Notes under the pieces: model-generated
What the model saw: only the letters and a program-made list of their open reading frames with translations
The model's database searches: none
What the model was told of the DNA's origin: nothing
Shown: in pieces, positions 1-13,258 of the stretch
Numbering within the stretch: the first letter of the stretch is position 1
How the letters are laid out: every line of letters starts with the position of its first letter
DNA from: Anaeramoeba flamelloides
Lineage: Eukaryota > Metamonada > Anaeramoebidae
Direction: 5' to 3'
Length of the DNA: 64,000 nt
NCBI GenBank assembly: GCA_027625915.1
Contig: JANTQA010000032.1
Coordinates: 13,966,001-14,030,000, forward strand
Translations under genes and position numbers: made by a program

Positions 1-1363
1 ATACACGGTAACACAAGCCAAATTTTATTTAACTCACCATTGCATAAAAGGAACTGGATTAACCAAAACATACAAAAAAACACCTACAGAACAGAACCCA
101 AAAATACCCTGATATATTGATACACATACCCTAATAAGTACCAGCAATTACTCAAATATCCTAAAAAGGCACCAAAACCTTTTTAGAGACGTTTAAAGTA
201 GAAAATTCAAAAGTAATATTTTGTCTGAAAGTAAAATTGTTATTTTATCATTAAACTGAGTATATTGGCATCGGGTTTCTTCGGAGTTGTCAATTACGTG
301 TTTTTATGTAGTTAAAAAAATTTTTCGGATATTTTCGGAAATATTTCTAACACCCCTTAAACATACCGACTTCCAATCAATTTTATTGTTTATTCTTTGA
401 TTAAATTGTAGTAATTTTTCAGATGAGGTAGAGATAATTGTTTAATTTATCTTTGAATTTAAATTACTTATGATTAATTGAGATTACCAAATTTTCGAAT
501 CTAAATTTTGTTTTATAAATAAGAACTGGTATTTTTGTGTTTATCTTGTATATTTCAATAATATATTTATTAACCCAAGAGTAAAAAAGATTGGTTTCAG
601 TTATATTAATGAATAATTAATTAGATGATCAAGAATTTTCAAGTCTTTTCCTTTTTAGATCTTTTCAAAATAATCAAAGTATTTTCTTTTATTTTTTTTC
701 TTGTGTTAAGCCAAAAGGAATTTTTTAGAGAACCTTTGATAAATTTTCAAATTCTCAATAAAAAGTTACAAAATAATTTTTTTTGTATAATCTAAAACAA
801 AAAAATACTAAAAAAATGTTTTTGTTTTTTACCTATTTATACTGAATAAAATAAATTAAAAAATTTCAAACCACCTTCCTTCATTTATTAGAGACATAAT
901 AATTGATTAAGAGTTTGGAATAACTTACTGATATGATAAAAAAAGAATTTTCTCTAAAATTTTAAATCTGGTTCCGTAAATTGAATTTTTAAGATGAAAA
1001 GTTTAAAAATGTTTATTGTTTGGATGATAATACAACTTTCCCTTGGATCTGGAATATGTAACCTTTTCTCAAGTTTTTCAAGATCAATATTTGGGGATTG
1101 TTAGTAGTTATTATTAGAAATCCGAAGTGTATTTTGAAGGTATTTTATATGGAAGAGTAAATAATATAACTGTTCAAACCCAAATTTACTCTGCCTTTTT
1201 TTGTTACTCTAATGATTTCACTGTCTTCTTGGTGATTTTCAAAACTATAACATATATCTTTAATTTTTTATTTCATTTACAAGCCTAAGAAGTTTTTTAG
1301 TTTATTGTCAGTTCATGAGAGAATAATACGTTTTATTTTTTTTATTATTATTACACAACACTA
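1..1363. other. AT-rich intergenic DNA, no gene seen
   Basis: No open frame with a recognisable protein and no RNA gene was found. The sequence is T/A-rich with short homopolymer runs. A palindromic transposon (M4) begins at its right edge. Confidence 0.6.
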
Positions 1364-1736
1364 CACTAGTGAGAAAATGAATGTTGTAAAAAATAGAGTT
1401 TTTTTGATTTTATCAAAAAATTGTGAGTTTCACACTGTTACCAAAGTTTAGGAAATAGAGATTTAGAAATGAGATTATATAAATAAGCAAAAAAGTATTT
1501 TAGACCAAAAACCGCCTCGAAATTACAGATGTTTTGTTTCCAAAAAAAATTTGGTTTTCAAAACAAAACATCTGTAATTTCGAGGCGGTTTTTGATTTAG
1601 AATCATTATTAACTTAAAATTTTAACTCGATATAGATATATCCATAATCAAAACTTTGGTAACAGTGTGAAAATCACAATTTTTTGAGAAAATCAAAAAA
1701 ACTCTATTTTTTACAACATTCGCATTCACACTTGTG
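1364..1736. mobile_element. M4 palindromic MITE, TA target site
   Basis: The two ends form long imperfect inverted repeats of roughly 85 bases, starting CACTAGTG on the left and finishing CACTTGTG on the right, and are flanked by TA at 1362-1363 and 1737-1738. The arms share the blocks AATGTTGTAAAAAATAGAG and CACTGTTACCAAAGTTT. The centre holds a separate, perfect 34-base inverted repeat (1506-1539 with 1561-1594) that includes CCGCCTCGAAATTACAG. There is no coding capacity. TA target and long terminal repeats suggest a non-autonomous Tc1/mariner-type element; the family assignment is inference from the TA alone. Confidence 0.8.
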
Positions 1737-2879
1737 TACAAGGAAAATTTTTTCAAAAAAAAATCTCTAAATTTTGTATTTTTGAATTACACTCATATAA
1801 TAAACATTATTATACATAACAATTTTCAATGAGGTTTACAACTTTAATAGAGTTTAATAGGAATTGAAAAAAAAAAATGAAATTTTTCAGTAATATTTTT
1901 TTCATTTTTAATTGTAAAATTTTTGAATTTTTTAATTGACTTAGCAGAGAGATAATTTTCAAGTATTTTTTTTAATAGTATAAAAGGAAACATATTTTTC
2001 AATTTGAAAATAGTACAAAATATTTCAATCAAAAGATATTGCTCAATTAAATTGAAAATCTGATTTTTTATCTGTTTTTGGAATATTTTTTATCATTTTA
2101 TTTTTTTCCCTGTTTGAGTTTTTATATACGTTCCCGGTTGTTTTCTGCAAATTGCTTTAACATATATTCTTTTTTCAATCTTAATGTTCAATCAAAAATT
2201 AATTCATTTCAACTTTTTCCAATATAAAAATACCCTGAAAATAGGTGTTTTTTTCAAAAGTCGGTATTTTTGAAAAGGGGGGTATTCAGATCTTCATGAG
2301 TTTAATAGCTATCCTTTTTTTATTACATAAAATTATGATAACTTTGAAAAAATAATTTATAAAAGAAGTATAACTTAAATCCAATGTATAGTTTTGGCTA
2401 ACTTTAATTTTCGGTATTTAAATTTTCCTTGTAGTGAAGTATAAATTGAAAAAAATCAAAATTTTAAATATAGGATATCTGTGTGAATTAGTCATTTTTA
2501 TAACCTCCCATTTATCTTAAAAATTGATTTTTCAAGTTTAGAGCGCTTTATCTCCTCTAGTTTAGAAGTTATTCTCAATTTTCGATTTTTCATCAAAAAA
2601 AATTTTTTTTTTTTGAAATTTTGAATTCTTCATTTCTAAAAAAGGTCCAATTTTACACAAAAATAAAAATTTTTTAACATTTTTAAGATCATCTTACTAG
2701 GGTATTTTTTGATCAAAAATATGATTTTGGTGAAAAAAATTGAAAAAATTAAGGTTTCAAAAAAAATTTTTTTTTGAAAATTTTTTTACTACTCTTTTGA
2801 TTTTCCCATATTTTTTTACTCAAATATTATATAAGTAATATATTTAAAACTACAATAGTTATAAATTTTTTAATTTTGA

Positions 2880-2995
2880 AAATTTTTTTTATTACATTAA
2901 AAAAAAAATTTTTTTTATTTTTTTTATTACATTAAAAAAAAAATTTTTTTTATTTTTTTTATTACATTAAAAAAAAAATTTTTTTTATTTTTTTT
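2880..2995. repeat. Tandem repeat, 35-bp unit, about 3 copies
   Basis: The word ATTACATT recurs at 2891, 2926 and 2961, exactly 35 bases apart. Each time it is followed by a run of A, then a run of T, then ATTTTTTTT. The copies look identical across the unit, implying recent amplification or slippage. Confidence 0.9.
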
Positions 2996-3816
2996 TCGCT
3001 TTGACCCAAGTTAAATATAAAAATACATAAGTTTAACTATATATTAGTTGTAAAAATGCTATATTGAAATATTTTAAATATAGACAAAAAATTTTTTACA
3101 AAATTTTTTTATTTTGATTTTTTTTGTCACGTTTTTAAATTTAAACTTTATGATAGTAAGTGGTTTCGAAATTATTTTGTATTTAAAATGGGCGTTTTTG
3201 ACTTTTTTCAAAATTGAAAATTTTAAAAAATGTAAATAAATTTTTTTTTAAAAATATTTTTTAAACGTAGTAAAAATAGGTCACTTTAAAAAAAAAAACT
3301 TTTAAACATCTCAAAAAAATGATTTTTATTTTTATTCTCACTGAAAAACAATGTTTAAAAAAAAAATTTTTTTTTAATTGTAAAACTCTAGTAAAATTTC
3401 ATTTTTTTTCTTATTTATCAGAAAAAAAATTCACATTTCCAATATTTTGAAAAAAAATTATTAGAACTCAACTTCTTTTATCTGAAATATTCATTTTTTC
3501 AAATTTTTGATAGTATAATCACTAGAAAAATATTAAAAAAAAAATGCTAAAAAATTAAAAAAAATTTTTTTTAACTAGAGTTTCCTATTAAAATGAATTT
3601 TTTCAAAAAAAAAAAATTTTTTTTTATAAGTTTTTTTCAATTCAATTTTAAATTTTATAATTTTTTTACAATTAAAAAAAAAATTTTTTTTTCATCTTAA
3701 AAAACTTAGAGTTTGAGTTTTTTTTTTTCAAAAAATATATATATTAGAAAAATTACTCAATTAAAAATTTAATTCGATTATCTTCAGAATTTTATAATTT
3801 TAAAATATCCAATAAT

Positions 3817-3896
3817 TACTCATTAGCTCAGCAGTAGAGCACCGAGATCTCAAAATTTGAAAAGTGTTTAACCGGAGTTCGATTCCTGATAAGATC
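3817..3896 (+). pseudogene. Degenerate tRNA-like sequence
   Basis: A good D arm is present (GCTC, loop, GAGC, with TTAGCTCAGC as A-box-like sequence), and a T-loop-like GAGTTCGATTCC follows 50 bases on. The acceptor strands do not pair, the anticodon stem is disrupted (CCGAG has no partner), and the T stem is mostly unpaired. T-runs lie about 15 bases downstream. I read it as a decayed tRNA gene or a tRNA-derived fragment. An intron-containing tRNA that I have folded wrongly is the alternative. Confidence 0.4.
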
Positions 3897-4457
3897 AATT
3901 AAATTAATAGTTTTTTTTTTATTTTTTTTTTAAATTTTTAAATATAATTTGATCAATTAAAGTATATATGTTTGCTACCTGAATTTACCTTTAAAACTTT
4001 TCAAATTTTTTTTTTTCAAAAATTCAAATTCTCTTTAGGTACCAAAATTCGGATAAATGCTGGTAACTAAGTAGTTTTTTCAGTGTGTGGAGTAGAAGAT
4101 TTAAAATTATTTATATATACTAAAACCTACAATTAAAAAAAAATTTTTTTTTTTTTTTTCAAAAAAAAAAACACAAAAAATTTATTTTAACATATGGGGA
4201 ACACTATATACAAAATATAAAAACAATCTCAATTTTTCATTTTTTTGGGGCTCTTGCATTTTTCGAGTTATTGGCTAAAATATATGTGAAAAATCACTAT
4301 TAAAAAATTTGTATATATAAATCGATTTTGGGCAATATCTCGAAAAATAGACATCCTAGAGACTTCTAAACACCAAAAATCGAAATTTAAGAAAATTTTG
4401 AAGTTGTTGAGCAATAAAATTTTTTTTTGATCCTAGTTTTATATTTACTCTTGTGTA

Positions 4458-4497
<40 letters not shown>

Positions 4498-5331
4498 TTG
4501 CATTGTCTAGTGTTTTTGATGGGCTATTTTAGCTTTCATTTGTGATTCAATTGTATTAAACTTTAAATAAATTTTCGGAATCAAGAAAGGAAATATATAG
4601 AAATGTAAAAATGCTTTTTCAGAAATTGATTTATATCAATATGAGATTTTCTCAAAAAAATATAAATTATTGGAAATATCATGACGAATCGAAAAAAAAA
4701 CAGATGGCGAAAGTAAATTCTTCCCATTTATAAAAAATAAAAAAATTTCACTTTCATTTAGAATATTTTTTAAAATTACTAAAAAAAAACAAATTTTAAA
4801 TATTTAACGAGCCTATTATTTTATTCAAACTCAAAAATAAATAAAGAAAATTCTAATATTTTTTTTCAAAAATTATTTGGTTTTGAATATCAAATTTTTG
4901 AATTTTTTTAAAAAAATCGAAATTAAGCTAAAATTAAAGACAGACTAATAAATCGATAAATTATTCCTAATTTAATATTAAAAAGTATGGATCAAATTGT
5001 ATAATCATCTTTAATTCAAAATCCAAAATAAATTTTACAAATAAAAGCATTCTATTTATTTATTTATTGGGGAATTTCTTATTTCCAGGCATTTATCAAT
5101 ATTTTTTTTTACTTTCAGAATAAACAATAAATTTTTAAAAAATTCTTTGAATCTCACAAATTAAATAAAATATGTCAATAACTTTTCCAAAATTGAAATA
5201 AAGCAGAGAAAAAAATATTGAATTTATCATTTTTTTTTGAATATTGGTAAAACTACTTTATCCACATCACCATAAAGTACTCTATTGTGGTTGAGTGAAT
5301 TCAACCCGATGAATTTTTATTTATATATATA

Positions 5332-5529
5332 CAGTCAGTTTCACTTTTAAGACACAAACTTTCTACGAAATTTAAGGCACAAAAAAAATCTCAAATTTAG
5401 GCACAAAATTCAAATTTTAGTAAAAATAATTTGTGAAAATTAAAATTCCAAAAAATTGTGCCTTAATTTGAGATTTTTTTGTGCCTTAAATTTCGTTGAA
5501 AGTTTGTTTCTTAAAAGTGAAACTGACTG
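5332..5529. mobile_element. M1 MITE copy 1
   Basis: This is a near-complete palindrome of 198 bases that begins CAGTCAGTTTCACTTTTAAG and ends with its complement (GAAACTGACTG), flanked by TA on both sides. Both arms carry the same ordered blocks: CAAACTTTC, CGAAATTTAAGGCAC, ATCTCAAATT, GGCACAAAATT. No coding capacity. The right TA merges into a (TA)n tract at 5530-5553. CAGT termini with TA targets are typical of Tc1/mariner-derived MITEs. Five related copies lie in this window. Confidence 0.93.
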
Positions 5530-6085
5530 TATATATATATATATATATATATATTAAAAGATTCCCATAAATTCTATATTATCCACAATAGGAATAATAT
5601 TTTTGATAATATTTTTGTTTTTGTAATTATATCAAAAATAATATTATTTGTTATTTTATTAAAAAAATTAATTTTATTAATACCAATAACAAGATTTTAC
5701 AATTATTTTCAAAGCTGGGCAATTTCTTAAAAAATGAAAATATAATTTTTCAAAAACTTTAAAATTACGAGAAAGTTATAGATGGGGGTTTTCAGAATAG
5801 AAATAACAATCTTTTATAACTATAAAATTAAAACATTTTCCTATTTTTCAGGGACTAAATCCGTGTTTTTAAATATTTGGGTGGGTAGTTTCTCTGATTT
5901 ATTATATTTTTGTTAAAAAAAAAGGTAATTTGAAACTTATTTTTCAAAATTATGATTAAATATCATCTCTTAAATTCAGTATTAATTTAAAGAAATGATA
6001 ATAAACTACTCAAAAGATGATTAATGGGGTTTTTTTCTTTAATTTTGATTGTATTTTTTTCTGAAAAAAGTTAATTTTTGACTTG

Positions 6086-6117
<32 letters not shown>

Positions 6118-6982
6118 GGCTTGTTATCAAGATCTCCTAACACCATAATGTCATTTCCTAAATAGTATAAATAATTTAATTTTGAAAATTTATAAAAACA
6201 AATACTCAAGACTTTAAAAAAAGTACTCTGTTTGAATTCTATCAAAAATAAGGAAAAAAATAAGATATTAATTTAGTATATTTAATAAAAATAAAAACAA
6301 CAAAAAAAAAAATATTAATAAAAATAGGAATTATTAATGGAGGGTAGCAACCAAAAAAATTAATTTAATAAATTGCAACAATTCAAATTACATATAAACT
6401 TAGTACATATTGATACTTAACATTTATAATACATTTTAATAGGGTAAAAGAAGTAAGTAATATTGTATTTCATTTCTCCAAGATCTGAAATTAAGGAAGC
6501 AAAACTTGATGTTCGACTTATTCTTCATAGAAGACTACAAAATTTAAATTAAAAATCTTTAAAGTAAGTTAATACCTATCATTTAATTCTTAAAGTCAAT
6601 TTTAGATTAATAAGAAAATTGTTAAAATAAAAATTCAAACGAGTTCAATTTTTACTAATGTTTTATATTAAAAGTTTAAATTTGGAAAATATCAATATTC
6701 TTAACTGTTTGTTACATTGAATGTTTTCAATTATATTGTAATTCAAAAAAAAATTAAATCTAATTTATAGACTTGGTTTTTGGTTTGTAAGAATAGAAAA
6801 ACGACACTAAAAAATATTTTCAAAAATGATAACTTTTGCTACAGTTTTAGGATTACAACCTTTTTGATGATTTTTTTCAAGATTCACAATCTAAATTTAA
6901 TAGATCAAAATAAGGAATTACTTTTTTTGATGTTCACCGATTTTTTGTAGTACACCATTCTTTTTATTCCAATAATTTAGTA
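5530..6982. other. AT-rich intergenic DNA
   Basis: It holds a (TA)n tract next to the M1 element, a poly-T run of more than 25 bases near 6085-6114, and short open frames of lysine-rich or low-complexity composition. I see no gene. Confidence 0.6.
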
Positions 6983-7364
6983 CCTATAATTTGAATAAAA
7001 AAAGGGAAAAAAATTTTCACTTAATTTTCCTTTTCTTTTCCAAAATAGAGAGTTTACAAAGAAAAAAGATTTTAATTTGTTCCTTCTTTTTAATTGTTTT
7101 TTTTCTTTTTTAGACTTTGGTATATCGATTAGGTGTCCCTAAGAAAGTCAGATACAAGGATTGAAAAAAAGAAAATCAGTTGAAATTTTGTCCTCTGATT
7201 ATTTGCACAATAAAAAGGAAAAATGTTCATTTCATTTTCAATAATTTCCTTTTTCAAATAGAGTCTTTAAATTACAACCTATTTCCTTTGAAAACTTTAA
7301 TTATAAAAAATAAAAATAGTGAAAATGTCTTATAATTTAAACCCATTTGGCATTCAAATAACAG
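6983..7364. mobile_element. M3 element, diverged copy 1
   Basis: The left end, TACCTATAATTTGAATAA, and the right end, CATTCAAATAACAGTA, match the M3 terminal repeats (CTGGTATTTGAAT), followed inward by the family's TTTTCACTT motif. TA lies on both sides (6981-6982 and 7365-7366). At about 382 bases it is longer than the 160-base copies and diverged. Its right edge lies about 190 bases upstream of the start codon of the LRR gene, so it may form part of that gene's promoter or 5' leader. Confidence 0.6.
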
Positions 7365-7555
7365 TAATACAAATTTCAAAGATCGTTAAAATTGTTTGAC
7401 TGATTTTGTGAGAACCAAATCTTATACTTGGGAACAAAATTGTGTTCATGAAACGAAATACCAATTGGAAAAACTGTTTATTCAAAAAGAAACTAAGCAC
7501 AATTCTCATTTTTCCAAGATTTTCATTTTTACAATCTTTATCATATTTACTAATA

Positions 7556-10500
7556 ATGACCGATCTTTTTGGAGGCGAACTTGAATCAACTGAAAGTGAT
7601 CTAGAAACTAGTGGCTCTTCAAGTAATCGAAAATCTAATGAAGACTCTTCACAAGAAAGCGATGGGAGTGAAGAATCTGAAAGTGGTGAAAGTGAAGATG
7701 AATCGTCATCGTCTGATGAAGAATTGAAAATCGTTTTTGAAAAAGGAAAATTAACCATTTTACGCTCTGATATTACTGAAATACCCAAAAACGTGATAAT
7801 TGAATATGGACCAAAGGTCACTTCTTTAGATTTGAGTCATAACTCATTAACTAAATTAGAAGGTTTGTTTTCCAATCTCATTTGTTCCTTGTTATTTCAG
7901 CCTTTCTTTTTTTTTTCAATACTAAAAAAACAAACAACAATTTTTATTCATTTTCCTTTCCAGAGAGCCAATTTTATTCAACTAAAACTCTTTACTTTTT
8001 CTTTACAAACACTTTTCTTACTTTGCAAACCTGATGATTTTTTTGTTTTTCAAATTAAGAAAACTTTTGTATTTTAAATTTTTTTCAAGTAAATACAAAA
8101 GAGAAACAATCATATTTTAAAAAACTCACAACAAAAAGTTTAAAAAAGGATTAAAGATACTGGTTTTCTATTTCAGCTTTTAAACTGTTTTGTGTTATTC
8201 TTTCAACTATTTTTGAGTTACTATTTTCACAACTAAATAGGATTAAATTTTTTCAAATAGTTGTGGTATTTGTTTTTTTAGAGAATTTGGGTTTTATTCT
8301 TTTTCTCAAAATTCAAAGGTATTCAAAAAATCCTTCATAAAACACATTATTGAAAAAATTAATTTGGAAACGAGAATAACCAGTAATTTAATTTTCAAAA
8401 AAGAAAAACTTTTCAAAGTGGTAAAATTGTTTTCAAAAAAGGAAAAAAAAAGGAAAAAAGAGAAAACCATTTTACAAATTAACTGGAAAAGAATTTAAAA
8501 TCTTAACACAAAATAGTTGTACAGAAACTTTATAAAACTTGGTGTCTTAACTTTTTTGAAAATGAGTAAATTTAAATTTGTGAAAGTTAAATTTTTTCAT
8601 TTTCAAAAAGTTAAATCATAAAGTTTTTTAAGGGACTAGTAACTCTTATTTATTTTTTCCCAAAGGTAATAGAGTGGTTGTTTACACAAGGATACAATTA
8701 AACCAGATACAGAAACTTCATTTATCAACTTTAGAAATATGAGCTATCATTTTTAAAAGAAGTTCATTTTTCCTCAAGTAAATTTTCAGTAAAAAAGATC
8801 TTTTCCTTTTCTTGGGATTTTTGTATCAAATTAGAACAAGAAAAATTTGCACAACATTTGTATTTTGAAGAAATATCACTTTTAGTAATTTCTGAGAGTT
8901 TGTTTTCACAAATAACCATTGAACTTTTTTCTTATTTATAAAAAATACAATAAATAATAAATCAAATATTGAATCCCTAAATTCCAGAAAAAAATTGATC
9001 ATCTATTTTATTCACAAATATTTATTCAATTTCTTGAAATTTAAAAGATTTTAGCAATACTCTTTTTCAAATACTCAGAGTATTTTAACAAGGAAATATT
9101 AGTACTAAAATCAGTTATTTGAGAATATTTTTTTTTTTTTTAATAGAATATTAATTTGAATTAGTTTCGTTTATTTAAAATCTTTTATAAATTGAGAAAT
9201 AATCGTAAAGTCTATCAATACATTTAATCTTTGGGTTGCTAATAACCCACTGAAAAAATAAAATCGGGTTATTAATTGTTGATTATAAATAATCAAATTA
9301 AAAAGTATTTCTTTTGATTATAAGTTGAATTTCCCAGGTTTTCAAAAAGTATTTTTGGAGAATTTTGAATTTAATGGTTTTGGTTTTTTTTTTCTCGTAT
9401 TTTTTTGTTCAATCAAAAGAAAAAATTGATTTGAACTGTTCTTTGAATCAAAAAATTATAATATTATTTACAAGTTTAAAATAATTATTGTAATTTTTTT
9501 GAAATTAAATAGATTTTTAATATTGGGTTATTTAAAAACTTAGTGGTTTCATTTTTAAAGTGTATTTTGGTACACTTCCTTTACAGACAAATGATTTCAA
9601 TTTTCTTTCAAAGAAAATAATTTTTTTTAAAATTATTCAGAAATATGTTGAATTTTGAACTTTACAAAAATGAGAAAAATCGATCAAACTTTTAAACCAA
9701 CAATTCATTTCTGAAAATAGCTTTGAAAGTAAGTTTGATTTTATAGGGATCATATTTTTACTTGGTTTTGAAATTTCAAGATTCGGTAAAATTTTTTTTC
9801 AATTTGCTATTAAATTTACTTGAAGATTTTTTTTAGTTTACTAGTTCCTTAAAGTACCATAAAAAGACTTAATAATTTGTATATAAAAGTTATAGGAAGA
9901 ACTCCTAAGCCTAAAGTTTTTACTGTTTGGAAATGGTTTTACTGGTATTTGAAATTTGATTGTGGATAGAATTTCAGTAGTTATTTTTTTTTTAATTCTG
10001 GAATCTGACTTTTATATAGGTTTTTGAGGTACACCCAATATATATATATATATATATATACAAGTCTAAAAAATAACCAACCAAATAAAAAAAGAAGAGA
10101 GCACAATTACAATCTATTTCTTGGAAAACTCTCTATTTTGGAAAAGAAAAAAAAATAGAATTAAATTTTTTTTTCCCTTTTATTCTTCAAATACTTGTAT
10201 TAGCACAATCAGAAGGTTGAATAAATTGGAATTTTGATCTTCTGAAGAAAATGTGTTCGTTTCCAATTTTAAGATTTAAAAATTCAGGGATTTGATTGAT
10301 CCATCGATTCACCAGACTAATTAAACTAAAAAAACCTTCTAGTAAATTTAATAGCAAACTAGAAATACCCATAATAATTTTACATATTTTAGTTTTATTT
10401 TTTTTTTAAACAATAATATTAAGAAGAATATTTATATTTTAGAATTCCCTATTTTTTTCACAAGTCATCTAAATTTTTCAGTTTCGTGGAATATTGTTGT

Positions 10501-13221
10501 TAAAAGCATCAGAATAGAGTAATGAATAAAAAAAAATTTTTTTTTTACTTCAAGAATTAGTATTACAATATATTTAACTAAATTAAAGAATATTGTAATT
10601 GAAAGTTAAATCGTATAAGTGATTTTTATGGTCCAAATAGCTTCTGTGATTTCTGTGACTCTTAAAAATCGATTCTAAATATTATTGAATGATAAATTAT
10701 TAGATTTTTTACTAATGATCACAATTAATAATTATAATTTTTGAGTAATTTTTTTAATATAAACTAAATTTCAAAAATTTTCCACAGGTTAACACAGTTA
10801 AAAGAATCCCAGTAATACAATTTCATTCAAATTGGAAATAATTTTGATTTTACAAACTATGAAAATCATTTTTTCATCTTTTGGTTTTTTGTTTTCATTT
10901 CATTTTTTGAATTACCTAACTTGTTTTGTTCGATCGAAATATTTTAGAAGGATTGAAATTAAAGTTAAAGTTGAGTTCTTCAAAAGAGAAGAACTCAAAT
11001 AAAATTAGTTGATGGTATCTAACCATTTGATCGATCAATGTTCCTAATAGAATTTTAAAAAATTTATCATACATTTTTTGTTTTGCTCTCTCTCAAAAAA
11101 TAATAACACACCCTTGATTTATTAGTATTGATAATTATTTATTTTTTGTTTTTGTGAGTATTGACAATTTATAAACAATTATTAATATTTCAATTAGTGA
11201 ATGGTTCTAATTTGGTATTTCTTCTAGAATTGATTAAATATGAATTTTCTTTCAAAAATTGAATTTTGGTTTTTGAAAAATTTTGAATTGAGGTTTAGTT
11301 TCCCAAATCCTAAAATAGAAACCAAAATAATAGGATTCCAGCATTAAAAAATGAACTTTTAGAACTTTAAAAAGTAATTGCTAGTTTATTTTTATTTTTT
11401 TAATTTTCAAGAATTTGATCGATAATTATTATAATAAGAAATTTAAAATCGATTATTTGTTTCCACTTTCTATGAAACAAAACACCATTTCAAAAATTTA
11501 TGGCACATCAAAATTCAAAATAGGCAAAATAAATCTCAATTTATTGAATTTTTCAAATCCTCATATTAAATCACATTTAAGTTACGCCAGAGTATTAATG
11601 TTTAAAAAGTAAAAAATTGTTATTTCAAAAAAAAAAAAAAAGAAAAAAAGAAAAAATAAAAAATCAATGTTTTCAAAATGATGAAACGAGTGGAATAAAA
11701 AAATTGTAAGGGATTTTAAAAAAAGTTGGGCATTTTTTTTTTTACGTTTCAGATAAAATTTCTCTTTTTAAGTTATTCTTTTCGTTAGTTGGTAATATAA
11801 AATTAAGTGAAATATTTATACTGACTGGATAAACACCTATTGGATTAATTTCAAAATATATTGTTCAAAATATTTCCAAAAAAAGAAGAAAAAATCAAAC
11901 ACTTTTTTGGATAAAATATCAACAAAAAATATTTCAATAAAAAAATGGACAATAAACTAAGGATACAAACGATTGTTTAAACAATAAAATACAGCTCAAA
12001 GTTATTCATTCTATTCAAAATTTTTTCGAGATTAAATCTCTTTGTTAAATAATTTTAGGATCAAAAAGATCAAAATAACCATATAATTTTCTCACCTTAG
12101 AAAATATCAGATAAAATCTAGATCAGAAATTTTTATATATTTTATTTATGTAATATCATACTAACAAGCAAATTGAATTATTACAAAAAATCAATAAATT
12201 GATTGTTAATGATTTTGTATATTTAAATAGTTTTATTAGGATTGAGTTTAATAAATATATTTTAAATAAAATTTCCCTGCTTTTTTGGAAAATGACTTAT
12301 TGTTGAATTTGTTGAAATTTCACCAATAACGCAATTTACAACAATATCAAAATATCAAAACAAAAATTTACTTTATTTTTTTCCAAAAATACCATGAAAA
12401 TATTGTAAAAAGGAAAGAAAAGAAAAGACAAATAAAAAGAAAAAGGCAAATAAAAAAAAAAATAATTTATTTATTTATTTATTTTATTATTTATTGATGG
12501 AGGAAGTATAAATTACACTCTAAAGGTCATTTTACTTCAATTTCCTCAAAGGTAATTTAAGCGTAAAATCATAGATCTCAGGATTGTTCAAGGGAAAGAC
12601 ACACCCAAAGTTTTTTATGTTTAAAAAGCAAAAGCAAAAAATTGAAAAGAAATAAAGAAAAAAAAAAAAAAATAGAAATTTAAAAAGGGTTCATAAGAAG
12701 CACTAGATAAAAAATCAAAAAAAAAATAAAAAAATAATGCTATCTTTAATTAAGAACACCTGAAAATCACAGTCACGATACTTTTGGTTAATTTAATTTA
12801 ATTTGATAATTGATCATGATTGTTCACTTGGGAATCGTTTTTAATTTTTTTCATTTCTTTTTTTTTTTTTGATCTGATTTGCTTTCAACCTTTGGTTATT
12901 TTTAGCCTTTGCCTTTTTGTTTTTATTTTCAAGTTACTCATACTTTCGTGTTTCGGTGTCACAGTATTAATAAGTAACAACTTGATCTTTTCCTTTGTAA
13001 CTCTTTTCTCCAATATAAAGAAGATTCAGCCTGGGGGGGGAATGGAAAAAAATAAAAAAAACAAATTATTGATTGAGATCAAATAATTGGTTTGAAATCA
13101 CAAAAAATTTTATCAAAGGTTTTTGATTCTTTTTAATACGTCTGAATATGTTAAAGTTTCCATTCAACAAAAATTCCAAATAAATAATACTAAATAACTT
13201 TATATAATACAATATCTGTTT

Positions 13222-13258
<37 letters not shown>

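Larger units (their letters stand above)
1737..5331. other. Homopolymer-rich intergenic DNA
   Basis: The stretch is dominated by alternating A and T runs such as AAAAAATTTTTTT, especially from 2570 to 4450, with a run of more than 30 T near 4465-4496. The only structured items I see are a 35-base tandem repeat (2880-2995) and a degenerate tRNA-like sequence (3817-3896). Short open frames such as the one near 1844-2032 are compositional. Confidence 0.6.

Noticed and set aside
2200-4500. Homopolymer-rich region as a possible centromere or replication origin
   Set aside because: Nothing but base composition and a three-unit repeat supports it.
11415-11612. 65-residue frame inside the large intron as an extra exon
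   Set aside because: The direct join of the outer exons already gives an unbroken LRR period, and the frame has no LRR features.
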